Shown here piece by piece: positions 1 to 6,430 of a DNA stretch of 6,430 nt (position 1 is the stretch's first letter; each line of letters starts with the position of its first letter). The notes under the pieces were generated by a model. It was not told where the DNA came from. It saw only the letters and a list, made by a program, of their open reading frames with translations, and searched no databases. The translations under genes were made by a program, and so were the position numbers. The stretch is from positions 1 through 6,430 of the forward strand of contig DASPZP010000085.1 of assembly GCA_035636195.1 (NCBI GenBank). Direction: 5' to 3'. This DNA comes from Anaeromyxobacter_A sp035636195. Its GTDB lineage: Bacteria; Myxococcota; Myxococcia; Myxococcales; Anaeromyxobacteraceae.

Positions 1-113
1 TGCGATCACAACACCGGTCGCTCGCGTCTCACCCCGGTCGCGAGGCCGAGCCACGGCGCCCCCGCTGGAGGAGGCCATGGAGCGCCAGCGTGTTCCGGAG
101 TTAAGGTCCCTCC

Positions 114-1115
114 ATGATCCACTGCGCTGCCGGCGAGCTCCGGCGCTTCGCCGCTGCGGTTCTCGAGGCGATCGGGATGCGGCCCGAGGACGCGGCCTTC
201 GCGGCGGAGGCGATCGTCGCCTCGGACCTCGCCGGGCACGAGTCGCACGGCATGCGCCGGCTCCCCGAGTACGTCGAGCGCGCGGCCCGGGGCGCGCTCG
301 CGCCGGCCGAGCGGCCGGTGGTGGAGCTCGACCTCGGGGCGATCGTGCGCCTCGACGGGCGCCGTGCGCTCGGCCACATCGCCCTGCGGGACGTCACCGA
401 CCTCGCCATCGAGCGCGCGCGGGCGCACGGGATCGCTGCGATCGCGCTGCGGCAGGCGTCGCACGCCGGGCGCATCGCCGACCACTGCGCTCGTGGGGCC
501 CGGGCGGGCGTCGCGGTCCTGTTCTGGGTCAACGACTCGGGTGGCGGCCAGGAGGTGGCGCCGCAGGGCGGAGACGCCCCGCGGCTCTCGACGAACCCGA
601 TCGGCGTCGGGCTCCCGCGCGCGGGCGAGCCGCACTTCGTGCTCGACATGTCGACGAGCGTCGTCGCGATGGGCCGCATCTCGGAGTGGCGCGACCGCGG
701 CCTGCCCATCCCGGGCGGCTGGCTCACGCCGGGCGGTGCGATCCGCCCGTCCGGCGGCTACAAGGGCACCGGGCTCGCCCTCGTTGCCGAGGCCCTGGCC
801 GGCATCCTGACCGGCTCCGGCTCGGTCGGGGCCGACTCGCCGCCCGACGACCAAGGCGTGCTCTGCGTCGCAATCGACATCGCGCGCCTGCGCCCGCTGG
901 GCGAGTTCACCGCCGAGCTCGAGCGCGTGCTCGCGTACGTCCGCGACGTGCCGCTCGAGGTGGGTGTAGACGCGGTGCACTTCCCGGGTGAGTCGGGCGC
1001 CTCCGCGCAGGAGGCCCGGCTGCGCGACGGTGTGCCCGTGCAGGACTTCTGCTGGGAACGCCTGGAGCGTCTCGCCGCGAAATTCGGGATCCCGCTCCCC
1101 GCCCAGCTCGCGTGA
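114..1115 (+). CDS. Ldh family (malate/L-lactate dehydrogenase type, Ldh_2) NAD(P)-dependent oxidoreductase
   Basis: This 333-residue cytoplasmic enzyme should carry out NAD(P)-linked reduction of a 2-oxo or cyclic imino acid, or the reverse oxidation; the substrate cannot be told from sequence. Family marks: the N-terminal SDLAGHESHGMRRLPEYV segment (about 37-54), a SHAGRIADH stretch (116-124) whose His117 sits where the family has its catalytic His, STNPIGVGLP (159-168), DMSTSVVAMGR (178-188), GGYKGTGLALVAEALAG (214-230) and DQGVLCVAID (246-255). The segment between GLPIPGGWL and GGYKG is shorter than I expect for the family, so the protein is at the short end of its range. An in-frame TAA at 102-104 means the ATG at 114 is the first possible start; a weak AAGG (103-106) precedes it. 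No gene partner is visible on either side, so there is no pathway context. The family call is firm; the substrate is unknown. Confidence 0.9.
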   Translation: MIHCAAGELRRFAAAVLEAIGMRPEDAAFAAEAIVASDLAGHESHGMRRLPEYVERAARGALAPAERPVVELDLGAIVRLDGRRALGHIALRDVTDLAIERARAHGIAAIALRQASHAGRIADHCARGARAGVAVLFWVNDSGGGQEVAPQGGDAPRLSTNPIGVGLPRAGEPHFVLDMSTSVVAMGRISEWRDRGLPIPGGWLTPGGAIRPSGGYKGTGLALVAEALAGILTGSGSVGADSPPDDQGVLCVAIDIARLRPLGEFTAELERVLAYVRDVPLEVGVDAVHFPGESGASAQEARLRDGVPVQDFCWERLERLAAKFGIPLPAQLA

Positions 1116-1445
1116 GCCCGGCCCTCAGACCCCAGGTCCGGAGGCCAGTTCACCTCCCCCTTTTGAGCACCGTCGCTGTCACAGCCGCCGCGCCGCGGGC
1201 TACCGTCCGCGCCGCTCGGCTGACGCCGGCGTTGGCGCCTACCTCCCCTCGGGCGAGCCGCGCGGCCCGTCGCCGGGCGTTGACCACGCGCGGCTGCACT
1301 TCCGAGATCGAGCGGCGCAAGAGCACGGCCGCATGGCGCCGCGCCGGGATGTCCGGGCTCGACCCGAGATGTCACTTCTGGTGAGCGGCGAAGCTCATCA
1401 GGAAGTGGAGCGTCCGGGCGCCGGCCGCGCGGCTTGCGCGAGCCG
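1116..1445. other. 330-base stretch with no supported gene
   Basis: Open frames cross this stretch on both strands, but their translations are Arg/Ala/Pro-rich low-information peptides with no recognisable motif, as expected by chance in GC-rich DNA. Apart from the weak hairpin near 1140-1164 I see nothing. If the tRNA fragment at 1796-1840 is an attachment site, this stretch would lie inside the integrated element. Confidence 0.5.
1140..1164 (+). terminator. weak terminator-like hairpin after the Ldh gene
   Basis: A 5-bp stem, GGAGG (1140-1144) with CCTCC (1153-1157), encloses an 8-base loop. CCC and four T follow, 25 bases past the stop of the oxidoreductase gene. The stem is short and the T run is brief, so this is only a possible intrinsic terminator. 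Confidence 0.25.
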
Positions 1446-1841
<396 letters not shown>

Positions 1842-1843
1842 CT

Positions 1844-1888
1844 AAGGCCGCAGCATCGCTGAGGAATCGGCGTGCTGCGGCCTTGCTT
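1844..1888 (+). terminator. strong intrinsic terminator hairpin directly after the tRNA fragment
   Basis: AAGGCCGCAGCA (1844-1855) and TGCTGCGGCCTT (1873-1884) form a perfect 12-bp stem with a 17-base loop. A short T-containing tail (GCTTATTT) follows. It begins 3 bases after the CCA end, the usual place for a tRNA gene terminator. It was therefore probably carried with the tRNA context, either as the original host flank or as part of the element's attachment region. Confidence 0.75.
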
Positions 1889-1910
1889 ATTTCACCTGCG
1901 GTGATCCGCC

Positions 1911-1930
1911 CGCAGTGGTTTCGCAGTGAT
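1911..1930. repeat. GCAGTG repeat pair right of the tRNA fragment
   Basis: CGCAGTGGTTTCGCAGTGAT at 1911-1930 matches CGCAGTGATTTTGCAGTGGT at 1651-1670 in 17 of 20 positions and in the same orientation. In both blocks the two GCAGTG units are 11 bases apart, one helical turn. This places matching site pairs on both sides of the tRNA-derived core. The spacing suggests side-by-side binding of one protein; which protein is unknown. Confidence 0.5.
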
Positions 1931-1973
1931 GGCACGACGCGAAGCGCTTCGGAGCCTGGGCTGCGGTCACCTG

Positions 1974-1996
1974 AAATCACCGGTTCCCAGTGATTT
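1974..1996. repeat. inverted repeat AAATCAC / GTGATTT
   Basis: AAATCAC (1974-1980) and GTGATTT (1990-1996 including the preceding G) are 7-bp inverted arms around a 9-base spacer. The right arm continues into TGCGGAACG (1996-2004), which is the reverse complement of CGTTCCGCA at 1646-1654 on the other side of the tRNA fragment. GTGATTT also occurs in the left repeat cluster, so this is probably another member of the same motif set. Confidence 0.4.
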
Positions 1997-2026
1997 GCGG
2001 AACGGAGTCCTTTCGGCAACCCCGGT

Positions 2027-2049
2027 CTCCTTGGTCGAAAACCAAGGAG
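2027..2049. repeat. perfect 9-bp hairpin without T tail
   Basis: CTCCTTGGT (2027-2035) and ACCAAGGAG (2041-2049) pair perfectly around the loop CGAAA. Neither strand has a T run after it, so it is not a standard intrinsic terminator. It lies about 160 bases downstream of the minus-strand ABM gene. It could still stabilise or end that transcript, or be a recombination or binding site. Confidence 0.45.
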
Positions 2050-2210
2050 CCACGCTCGGTAATCAGGCGCAATGCTTACCGGATTTCCGGGCTCCGGCGG
2101 ACTGGCGAAAGCGCGAGCTTCGATGAGGATGTTCGCCACGAGGCGAGCGTCGCGTGCGCCACGATGCGATCGCGCAGCCTCGCGGACGCACGCGTCGAGC
2201 GCGCGAAGCC

Positions 2211-2570
2211 CTAGGCGCCGGGCCCTGTAGGTTCCGTCGTGATGGGCGACTGAGCTGGAAACGCGGCTACGCCCGGTTGGTGCAACGTGGACTGTGCGAG
2301 TTGAAATCGCCTGAGGACAGGGCGGTTGATGACGTTCGACAGCGCCTTCATCATTTCCGGCCATGCGACGCGTTCATAGCTGTCCGCGCTCTCGGGACTG
2401 TCCCAGAAGGTGATGGCCAAGACGTCCGGTCCACCGGGAACGACGAGCAGAATTTCGTCCTTGAAACCGCGCTGCATGCGAAGTGACGGCAGGAAATGCT
2501 GTTCGAACGCCTGGGCGAACGCGCCACCTGCGTTCGGCTTCACCTGTGCGGATGCGACGTGCACGACCAT
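2211..2570 (-). CDS. small antibiotic biosynthesis monooxygenase (ABM)-fold protein
   Basis: A 119-residue protein with the ferredoxin-like dimeric alpha/beta barrel pattern. The first strand is VVHVASAQVKP, followed by a helix with FAQAFEQHFLPSLR, then GFKDEILLVVPGGPDVLAITFWDSPESADSY (about 36-65) and a last strand VLRRFQLAQ. This is the layout of ABM/YgiN-like cytoplasmic proteins, some of which oxidise quinols or aromatic substrates without cofactor; many have no known activity. No haem-degrading (IsdG-type) Asn/Trp arrangement is evident, so the substrate is unknown. About 25 Pro/Thr/Ala-rich residues follow the fold. The start at 2570-2568 is preceded by a good AAGGGG six bases upstream; longer in-frame starts lack support. 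It lies 34 bases past the kinase stop, so it is probably the third gene of the regulator-kinase operon. Confidence 0.8.
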   Translation of the reverse strand: MVVHVASAQVKPNAGGAFAQAFEQHFLPSLRMQRGFKDEILLVVPGGPDVLAITFWDSPESADSYERVAWPEMMKALSNVINRPVLRRFQLAQSTLHQPGVAAFPAQSPITTEPTGPGA

Positions 2571-2604
2571 GCCAAACCCCTTCCAGATGTGAAGCCCAGT
2601 GCAT

Positions 2605-3954
2605 TTACGAGCGCGAGGGCAGCAGGATGCGGAACACGCTCCCACGGCCCTCCTCACTCTCGACCTCGATGCGGCCACCGTTCGCCTCGACCGTCGAGCG
2701 CGCGATCGCGAGCCCGAGCCCCAGGCCGCCGTCGCTCCTGGAGCGTCCGGAATCCACGCGGTAGAAGCGCTCGAAGATGCGCTCATGATGGATGCGCGCG
2801 ATCCCCGGTCCGTCATCTTTCACTTCGATCGCCGCCTCGCCGGAACGCAGCATTCTCACCGCGACCCGGATGTTGCCGTTCCGTTGCGTGTACTTGATCG
2901 CGTTGTCCACGAGGTTCACGACGCCCTGGCGGAGCAGCGCGGGGTCGCACTCGACGCTGACCGCATCGTCGGCTTCCACGCGCAACGTCTGCTCTTTTTC
3001 GTCTGCGAGTACCCTGAGGTGCTCAGTGGCGTTCGCAGCGATCGTGCCGAGGTCGACGACTTCGCGAGCGAGCTGGGTGCGCCGGGAGTCCACCCTCGTG
3101 AGCGTGAGGAGGCTCTCGACGAGCGCGGTCAGCCGCTCGACTTCCTCGAGCATGCTGCCGATCACGTCGCGGTACGCCGCCGGATCGAGTGAGTCGTGAA
3201 GCGCCACCTCGCCGACGCTGCGCATCGCGGTGAGCGGCGTCCGGAGCTCGTGCGACGCATCGGCCGTGAAGCGACGAAGGCGCTCGAACGAATCCTGGAG
3301 GCGCGCCAGCGTCTCGTTGAAGACCGTCGCGAGCCCGCCGAACTCATCGTCGGGGTTCTCGATCGGGAGCCGCTCACCAAGCGAGTCCGCCGTGATCCTC
3401 CGTGCGCGTTCGGCCATGGCTCCCACCGGCGCCAGAACGCGCCCGGCCAGGAACCAGCCGCCTGCGATGGCGAGCGCCATCGCGCACGGGATACCGAGCG
3501 CCAGGATGACCCCGAGCGTCCAGAGGGTGCGGTGCAGCGCGGTTTCGTCCGCCGCGAGGGAGATGCGATGAGTCGGGTAGGGTGCCACCAGCACGCGATA
3601 CGTCTGGCCGTCCGGTGAACGCCAGGAGGACGTCGTCGCGCTGTCCGAGCGCACCGAGCGATCCAGGCCTCGCTGCGCCCACTCCTCGGTTCGGTAGAGG
3701 ACACCGTTCCGTTCGGTCACCTCGAAGAGCTTGATGCCTGCGCGAGACTCCGCTTCCGAGAGCTCGGTCGGGGCCTCGCGGTACGTCGCCTCGATGGTCG
3801 CCAGGTCACGCCCGAGATGCGCGTCGAGATCATCGAAGAGCCGAACGCGCACGAAGAAGAAGATCCCGGCCGAGAAGGCGCAGACGATGACGGTGAGCAC
3901 GGCAGCGTGCCAAAGGGTCAGGCGCATCCGGACGCTGCGCAGGAGGGGCGTCAT
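2605..3954 (-). CDS. two-component sensor histidine kinase (CusS/heavy-metal-sensor type)
   Basis: A 449-residue inner-membrane kinase. Predicted order: short cytoplasmic N-end, membrane helix 1 (about 16-38), a periplasmic sensor region of about 105 residues, helix 2 (144-170), HAMP linker (171-222) and HisKA domain. The H box is FTADASHELRTPLTAMRSVG, with His235 as the phosphorylated residue. The catalytic domain has N box QGVVNLVDNAIKYT (343-356), G1 KDDGPGI (379-385), F box IFERFYR (393-399) and G2 GGLGLGLAI (409-417). All key residues are present, so it should be active. The H-box region resembles metal-responsive CusS-type kinases, but the periplasmic part has no cysteine and few His or Met, so the signal cannot be read from sequence. 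Its ATG overlaps the regulator's stop as ATGA, showing translational coupling. Confidence 0.95.
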   Translation of the reverse strand: MTPLLRSVRMRLTLWHAAVLTVIVCAFSAGIFFFVRVRLFDDLDAHLGRDLATIEATYREAPTELSEAESRAGIKLFEVTERNGVLYRTEEWAQRGLDRSVRSDSATTSSWRSPDGQTYRVLVAPYPTHRISLAADETALHRTLWTLGVILALGIPCAMALAIAGGWFLAGRVLAPVGAMAERARRITADSLGERLPIENPDDEFGGLATVFNETLARLQDSFERLRRFTADASHELRTPLTAMRSVGEVALHDSLDPAAYRDVIGSMLEEVERLTALVESLLTLTRVDSRRTQLAREVVDLGTIAANATEHLRVLADEKEQTLRVEADDAVSVECDPALLRQGVVNLVDNAIKYTQRNGNIRVAVRMLRSGEAAIEVKDDGPGIARIHHERIFERFYRVDSGRSRSDGGLGLGLAIARSTVEANGGRIEVESEEGRGSVFRILLPSRS

Positions 3955-4634
3955 CGCATCTCTCCTCCGAGCACGAACCCCACCCCTCTGATCGTTCTGA
4001 TGAGCTTCTTCGCGGAGGTGTCATCCACCTTGCGGCGCAACCGCGCGATCGTCACGTCGATCACGTTGTCGAGGGGCGTGGCTCGCGCGCTCACCTGCCA
4101 CACGTCGTGGGCGAGCATCTCGCGCGAGACCACTCGGCCCTGATGGCGCATCAGGTACTCGAGGATCTCGTACTCCTTTCCCGTGAGCTCGAGGACCTGG
4201 GCTCCCCGCGCGACCTTTCGCGTGACGAGGTCCATCTCGAGGTCGTCATGCCGGAGCTTCAGTGGCTGCTCCGTTCGCCCGCGTCTGAGCAGGGCGCGGA
4301 CGCGCGCGAGCAGCTCGGGAAACGCGAAAGGCTTCACGAGGTAATCGTCGGCCCCGGAATCCAATCCCTGGACGCGATCCTCGACGGTGTCCTTGGCGGT
4401 CAGGATGAGGACGGGGGTGTGGACGCCTCGCTTGCGGAGCGCGGCCAGGATCTCGAGGCCGTCGCGACGAGGCAGCATGAGATCCAGGAGCACGAGGTCG
4501 AACGAATCCTCGTTGACGAGAAAGAAAGCTTCCTCGCCCGTCGATGCGACGCGGACGTCGTAGCGCTCCGCCGTGAGTCCACCGCTCAGCGCATTCGCCA
4601 CCTTCGGTTCGTCCTCGACGACCAGGATGCGCAC
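3951..4634 (-). CDS. OmpR-family response regulator (CusR-like)
   Basis: A 227-residue DNA-binding regulator that should be phosphorylated by the overlapping kinase. Receiver domain 1-118: acidic pair E7/D8 in VVEDEPK, phospho-acceptor Asp51 in LLDLMLP, Thr79 in ILTAKD and Lys101 in DDYLVKPFAFPELLARVRAL. The last motif is typical of the CusR/CopR branch. The winged-helix output domain (about 127-223) shows LELTGKEYEILEYLMRHQGRVVSREML and ends IRTIRGVGFVL. I chose GTG at 4634-4632 because it places MRILVVEDE at the N-terminus and gives the usual family length; GGTGG lies about 7 bases upstream. An ATG at 4766 in the same frame would add 44 residues with no family match, across the likely operator, and is rejected. 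It is the first gene of the minus-strand operon. Confidence 0.95.
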   Translation of the reverse strand: MRILVVEDEPKVANALSGGLTAERYDVRVASTGEEAFFLVNEDSFDLVLLDLMLPRRDGLEILAALRKRGVHTPVLILTAKDTVEDRVQGLDSGADDYLVKPFAFPELLARVRALLRRGRTEQPLKLRHDDLEMDLVTRKVARGAQVLELTGKEYEILEYLMRHQGRVVSREMLAHDVWQVSARATPLDNVIDVTIARLRRKVDDTSAKKLIRTIRGVGFVLGGEMR

Positions 4635-4698
4635 GTGACGTCCACCGCTGGCAGAACACCCGATCGAGGATGTAGCGCGTTCGTCATCCTGGAGCACC

Positions 4699-4724
4699 TG
4701 ACAGAATTGTAAGGAAGTTGTCAG
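4699..4724. promoter_or_regulatory. candidate OmpR/CusR-family operator in the divergent intergenic region
   Basis: TGACAGAATTGTAAG (4699-4713) is close to an inverted repeat (TGACA / TGTAA around GAAT) and resembles the metal-regulator boxes bound by CusR/CopR-type proteins. TTGT recurs at 4707 and 4718, 11 bases apart, the direct-repeat spacing usual for this family. The whole block is bounded by TGACA and TGTCA. A minus-strand TACAAT (4711-4706) could be the -10 of the regulator operon, so the site could allow autoregulation. The resemblance is by memory of family boxes, not by search. Confidence 0.55.
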
Positions 4725-4782
4725 AGTCGGGAGCGCTGACCCGCGCCATCCTTCCGACGACGGCACGACCCGTCGGTCCGTG

Positions 4783-4789
4783 AAGGAGG
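4783..4789 (+). promoter_or_regulatory. strong Shine-Dalgarno of the PepSY gene
   Basis: AAGGAGG lies six bases before the ATG at 4796. It is a near-perfect ribosome-binding site that fixes this start and predicts high expression once transcribed. Confidence 0.85.
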
Positions 4790-4795
4790 CGTGAG

Positions 4796-5326
4796 ATGAA
4801 CACGATCAGGAACACCGCTGCGGCCCTTTCCGTGGCGCTCCTCGCACTACCCATCGGAGCAATGGCCGAGAAGGATGAAGCGAAGGAGCACGACGAGCTC
4901 TCCCGAGCGATGAGTGCTGCGAAGGTGACGCTCGAACGCGGCGTTACGTCCGCCGGCGCGAAGGAGGGCACGCCGATCTCGGCCAAGTTCGAGGTCGAGG
5001 ACGCGAAGCTGCAGCTGTCCGTCTACACGACGAAGGGAGATGGGTTCTCCGAGGTTGTCGTCGACCCTGGTACGGGGAAGGTCGCGAAGTCCGAGCCCAT
5101 CACGTCCGGCGACGATCTCGCGGCGGCGCAGGGGCAGAAGCAGGCGATGGCGAAGGCGAAGCGCTCGCTCGCGGCGGCCACGGCAGACGCCACGAAGAAG
5201 AACCCGGGATGCCGCGCGGTGAGCGCGGTTCCGCAGCTCGAGGAGGATCACCCTGTCGCGAAGGTGACGCTGCTCAAGGGCGACGACTGGAAGACCGTCT
5301 CGGTCAGACTCGACAGCGGGAGCTGA
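4796..5326 (+). CDS. exported PepSY-domain protein
   Basis: A 176-residue protein with a clear signal peptide: MNTIRN, hydrophobic core AAALSVALLALPIG, and probable cleavage after AMA (residue 24). It should act in the periplasm. Residues about 35-100 match a PepSY domain: a helix ELSRAMSAAKVTLERG, then GTPISAKFEVEDAKLQLSVYTT and SEVVVDPGTGKVAKSE. Residues about 118-173 repeat the same plan more loosely (a helix AMAKAKRSLAAATADA, later PVAKVTLLKGDDWKTVSVRLDSG), so it may be a tandem with a degenerate second copy. PepSY proteins are thought to bind or inhibit other envelope proteins, and small ones are often targets of OmpR-type systems. It is divergent from the regulator across 161 bases that hold the candidate operator, so control by that system is likely. 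Exact function unknown. Confidence 0.85.
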   Translation: MNTIRNTAAALSVALLALPIGAMAEKDEAKEHDELSRAMSAAKVTLERGVTSAGAKEGTPISAKFEVEDAKLQLSVYTTKGDGFSEVVVDPGTGKVAKSEPITSGDDLAAAQGQKQAMAKAKRSLAAATADATKKNPGCRAVSAVPQLEEDHPVAKVTLLKGDDWKTVSVRLDSGS

Positions 5327-5372
5327 GGACAGGATGCCGAAGATGCAATCTGGCGTGCCGTCCCCTGTTCAG

Positions 5373-5400
5373 TTGAAGGGGAAGATGCAGTTGCTATATG
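5373..5400 (+). promoter_or_regulatory. possible chrB promoter placed for a leaderless message
   Basis: TTGAAG (5373-5378), a 16-base spacer and TATATG (5395-5400), the latter preceded by TGC as in extended -10 elements. Transcription would start about 3 bases before the chrB ATG at 5410, and no Shine-Dalgarno precedes that ATG. An imperfect inverted repeat, CCCC (5362-5365) to GGGG (5378-5381) with inner TTCA/TGAA, overlaps the -35 and could be an operator for ChrB. Each hexamer matches consensus in only four of six positions. Confidence 0.35.
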
Positions 5401-5409
5401 TGACGGGGC

Positions 5410-6405
5410 ATGCCACGCAAGGGCCCGACGGGCCATCCCGAGCCGCGCTGGATGCTGCTCATCCATCAGATCCCGCCCAGGCCGGCCTACCTACGCGTCA
5501 AGGTCGGCCGGCACCTACAGCGCATCGGCGCCGTCGCCATCAAGAACTCGGTCTACGCGCTCCCGCGCAACGACGAGACGCAGGAGGACTTCCAGTGGGT
5601 CCTGCGCGAGGTCGTGAAGGGCGGCGGCGATGCGTCGATCGTCGAAGCACGGTTCATCGACGGACTGTCCGATGAACAGGTGCTCGCGCTCTTCCAATCC
5701 GCGCGTGAGGCGGACTACCGCGAGGTGGCGGACCAGGCCCGTCAGGTCGCGGCGTCGCTCCCGAAGCGAGGCCCGCCTCCCGAGAACCGCCGGATCGAGG
5801 TGGCGAACCAGATCGCGCGGCTCCGGCAACGGCTCTCGGAGCTCGACGCCATCGACTTCTTCGGGGCACCCGGGCGCGAGATCGCCGAAGGCCTCGTGTC
5901 GGGATTGGAGGCGCGCATGAAGCCCAGTGTCGAGTCGCGTGAGCCGGCGAAGTCGGCGCTCCGCCGCGAGGAGTACCGGGACCGCACGTGGGTCACCCGG
6001 GCCGGGATCAAGGTCGATCGGATGGCGAGCGCGTGGCTCATCCGGAAGCTCATCGACCCGCAGGCGCGCTTCAAGTTCGTACCGGCCAAAGGTTACGAGC
6101 CGCAGAAGGGCGAAGTGCGTTTCGACATGTTCGAGGCGGAGTTCACACACGAGGGCGACCTCTGCACGTTCGAGGTCCTCCTCGATCGCTTCGGGCTCGG
6201 CGAGCCGGCGCTCCGTGCGATCGCGGAGATCGTGCATGACGTCGACGTGAAGGACGCGAAGTACGGCCGCGAGGAGGCCCCAGGGGTCGGCCAGGTCGTC
6301 GCCGGGATCGCCGCGGCGCACCCGGACGACGAGGCGCGGCTCGGACGCGGGACAGCCCTCTTCGATGACCTGTACGCGCTCCACAGCAGCGCATCGAAAC
6401 ACTGA
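5410..6405 (+). CDS. chrB: chromate resistance/regulatory protein ChrB (two-domain)
   Basis: A 331-residue cytoplasmic protein with both ChrB parts. The N-terminal domain (about 13-165) has WMLLIHQIPPRPAYLRVKVG, GAVAIKNSVYALP, EDFQWVLREV and EARFIDGLSDEQV. The C-terminal domain (193-325) has WVTRAGIKVDRMASAWLIRK, IDPQARFKFV, VRFDMFEAEFTHEGDLCTFE and IVHDVDVKDAKYGREEA. His247, Glu248, Cys252, Glu255, His276 and Asp277 are candidate metal or oxyanion ligands, an inference from conservation as I recall it. ChrB proteins regulate or support chromate efflux by ChrA; several act as chromate-sensing transcriptional regulators. An in-frame TGA at 5401-5403 makes the ATG at 5410 the first possible start; Met15 is an alternative that still keeps the domain. 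No good ribosome-binding site precedes it. It follows the PepSY gene by 83 bases. Confidence 0.92.
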   Translation: MPRKGPTGHPEPRWMLLIHQIPPRPAYLRVKVGRHLQRIGAVAIKNSVYALPRNDETQEDFQWVLREVVKGGGDASIVEARFIDGLSDEQVLALFQSAREADYREVADQARQVAASLPKRGPPPENRRIEVANQIARLRQRLSELDAIDFFGAPGREIAEGLVSGLEARMKPSVESREPAKSALRREEYRDRTWVTRAGIKVDRMASAWLIRKLIDPQARFKFVPAKGYEPQKGEVRFDMFEAEFTHEGDLCTFEVLLDRFGLGEPALRAIAEIVHDVDVKDAKYGREEAPGVGQVVAGIAAAHPDDEARLGRGTALFDDLYALHSSASKH

Positions 6406-6423
6406 TCTCTTGAGCGCGAAGTT

Positions 6424-6428
6424 GGAGG
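6424..6428 (+). promoter_or_regulatory. Shine-Dalgarno of a gene starting just past the right edge
   Basis: GGAGG ends 2 bases before the window edge and 19 bases after the chrB stop, in TTGGAGGAA. A co-transcribed gene should start within about ten bases outside the window. Given chrB, the chromate transporter gene chrA is the likeliest candidate, but none of it is visible. Confidence 0.6.
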
Positions 6429-6430
6429 AA

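Larger units (their letters stand above)
1842..2210. other. intergenic region right of the tRNA fragment, no supported gene
   Basis: Lower in GC than its neighbours by eye. It contains the terminator (1844-1888), GCAGTG repeats (1911-1930), an inverted repeat (1974-1996) and a hairpin (2027-2049). Long open frames cross it on both strands, but their recognisable parts are translations of the tRNA fragment (for example GDRIRTCDPLVPN on the minus strand and KGSQVRILSPRP on the plus strand). I recognise no protein in the rest. A minus-strand stretch around 2095-2205 has fairly regular codon use but matches nothing I know. Confidence 0.5.

Noticed and set aside
21..44. CTCGCG/CGCGAG inverted repeat and CCGGTCGC direct repeats near the left edge
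   Set aside because: Short, low-complexity GC matches expected by chance at this base composition; no terminator tail and no clear partner gene.
6..980. Long minus-strand open frame of 324 codons opposite the Ldh gene
   Set aside because: An antisense shadow in very GC-rich DNA. Its composition is Arg/Ala/Gly/Pro-rich without motifs, and the plus strand has a clear enzyme.
4635..4766. Longer response regulator starting at an ATG at 4766
   Set aside because: It adds 44 residues before the receiver domain with no family counterpart and would run through the likely operator. The GTG start at 4634 gives the normal N-terminus.
5515..6402. A 295-codon minus-strand open frame opposite chrB
   Set aside because: Antisense shadow. 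The plus-strand frame carries both ChrB domains with conserved motifs.

Overview
The window is GC-rich bacterial DNA, and GC by eye is highest in the first 1.1 kb. The encoded CCA end of a tRNA fragment, strong Shine-Dalgarno sites and an OmpR/histidine-kinase pair point to a Gram-negative, proteobacterium-like organism. I cannot place it further. It reads as three blocks.

Block 1 (1-1115) holds one complete plus-strand gene for a malate/L-lactate dehydrogenase-family (Ldh_2) NAD(P)-dependent oxidoreductase. About 330 bases without a convincing gene follow.

Block 2 (about 1446-2050) looks like the scar of an integrative element. It contains an excisionase-like helix-turn-helix reading frame (minus strand), a 45-46 nt 3' fragment of tRNA-Pro(CGG) with no 5' half, and a strong 12-bp terminator hairpin. 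Short GCAGTG-type repeats lie on both sides of the tRNA fragment. No integrase gene is visible. Several apparent open frames here are only translations of the tRNA fragment.

Block 3 (2211-6430) looks like a stress or metal-response locus. On the minus strand, a CusR-like OmpR-family response regulator overlaps a sensor histidine kinase by 4 bases, and a small antibiotic-biosynthesis-monooxygenase-fold protein follows 34 bases later. Facing away from these is an exported PepSY-type protein, across a 161-base divergent region that carries a good candidate operator for the regulator. Next comes chrB, a two-domain chromate-resistance/regulatory protein, with its own possible promoter so close to the ATG that the message may be leaderless. 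The window ends in a Shine-Dalgarno sequence, so another gene (chrA is the obvious guess) should start just beyond the edge.

The likely logic of block 3 is that the kinase senses an envelope signal and the regulator controls both its own operon and the PepSY gene. ChrB would handle or sense chromate. A functional link between the two-component unit and chrB is inference from adjacency only. I see no clearly new multi-gene system. The least ordinary items are the att-like region with repeats on both sides of the tRNA fragment and the two-component/PepSY/ABM/ChrB grouping.
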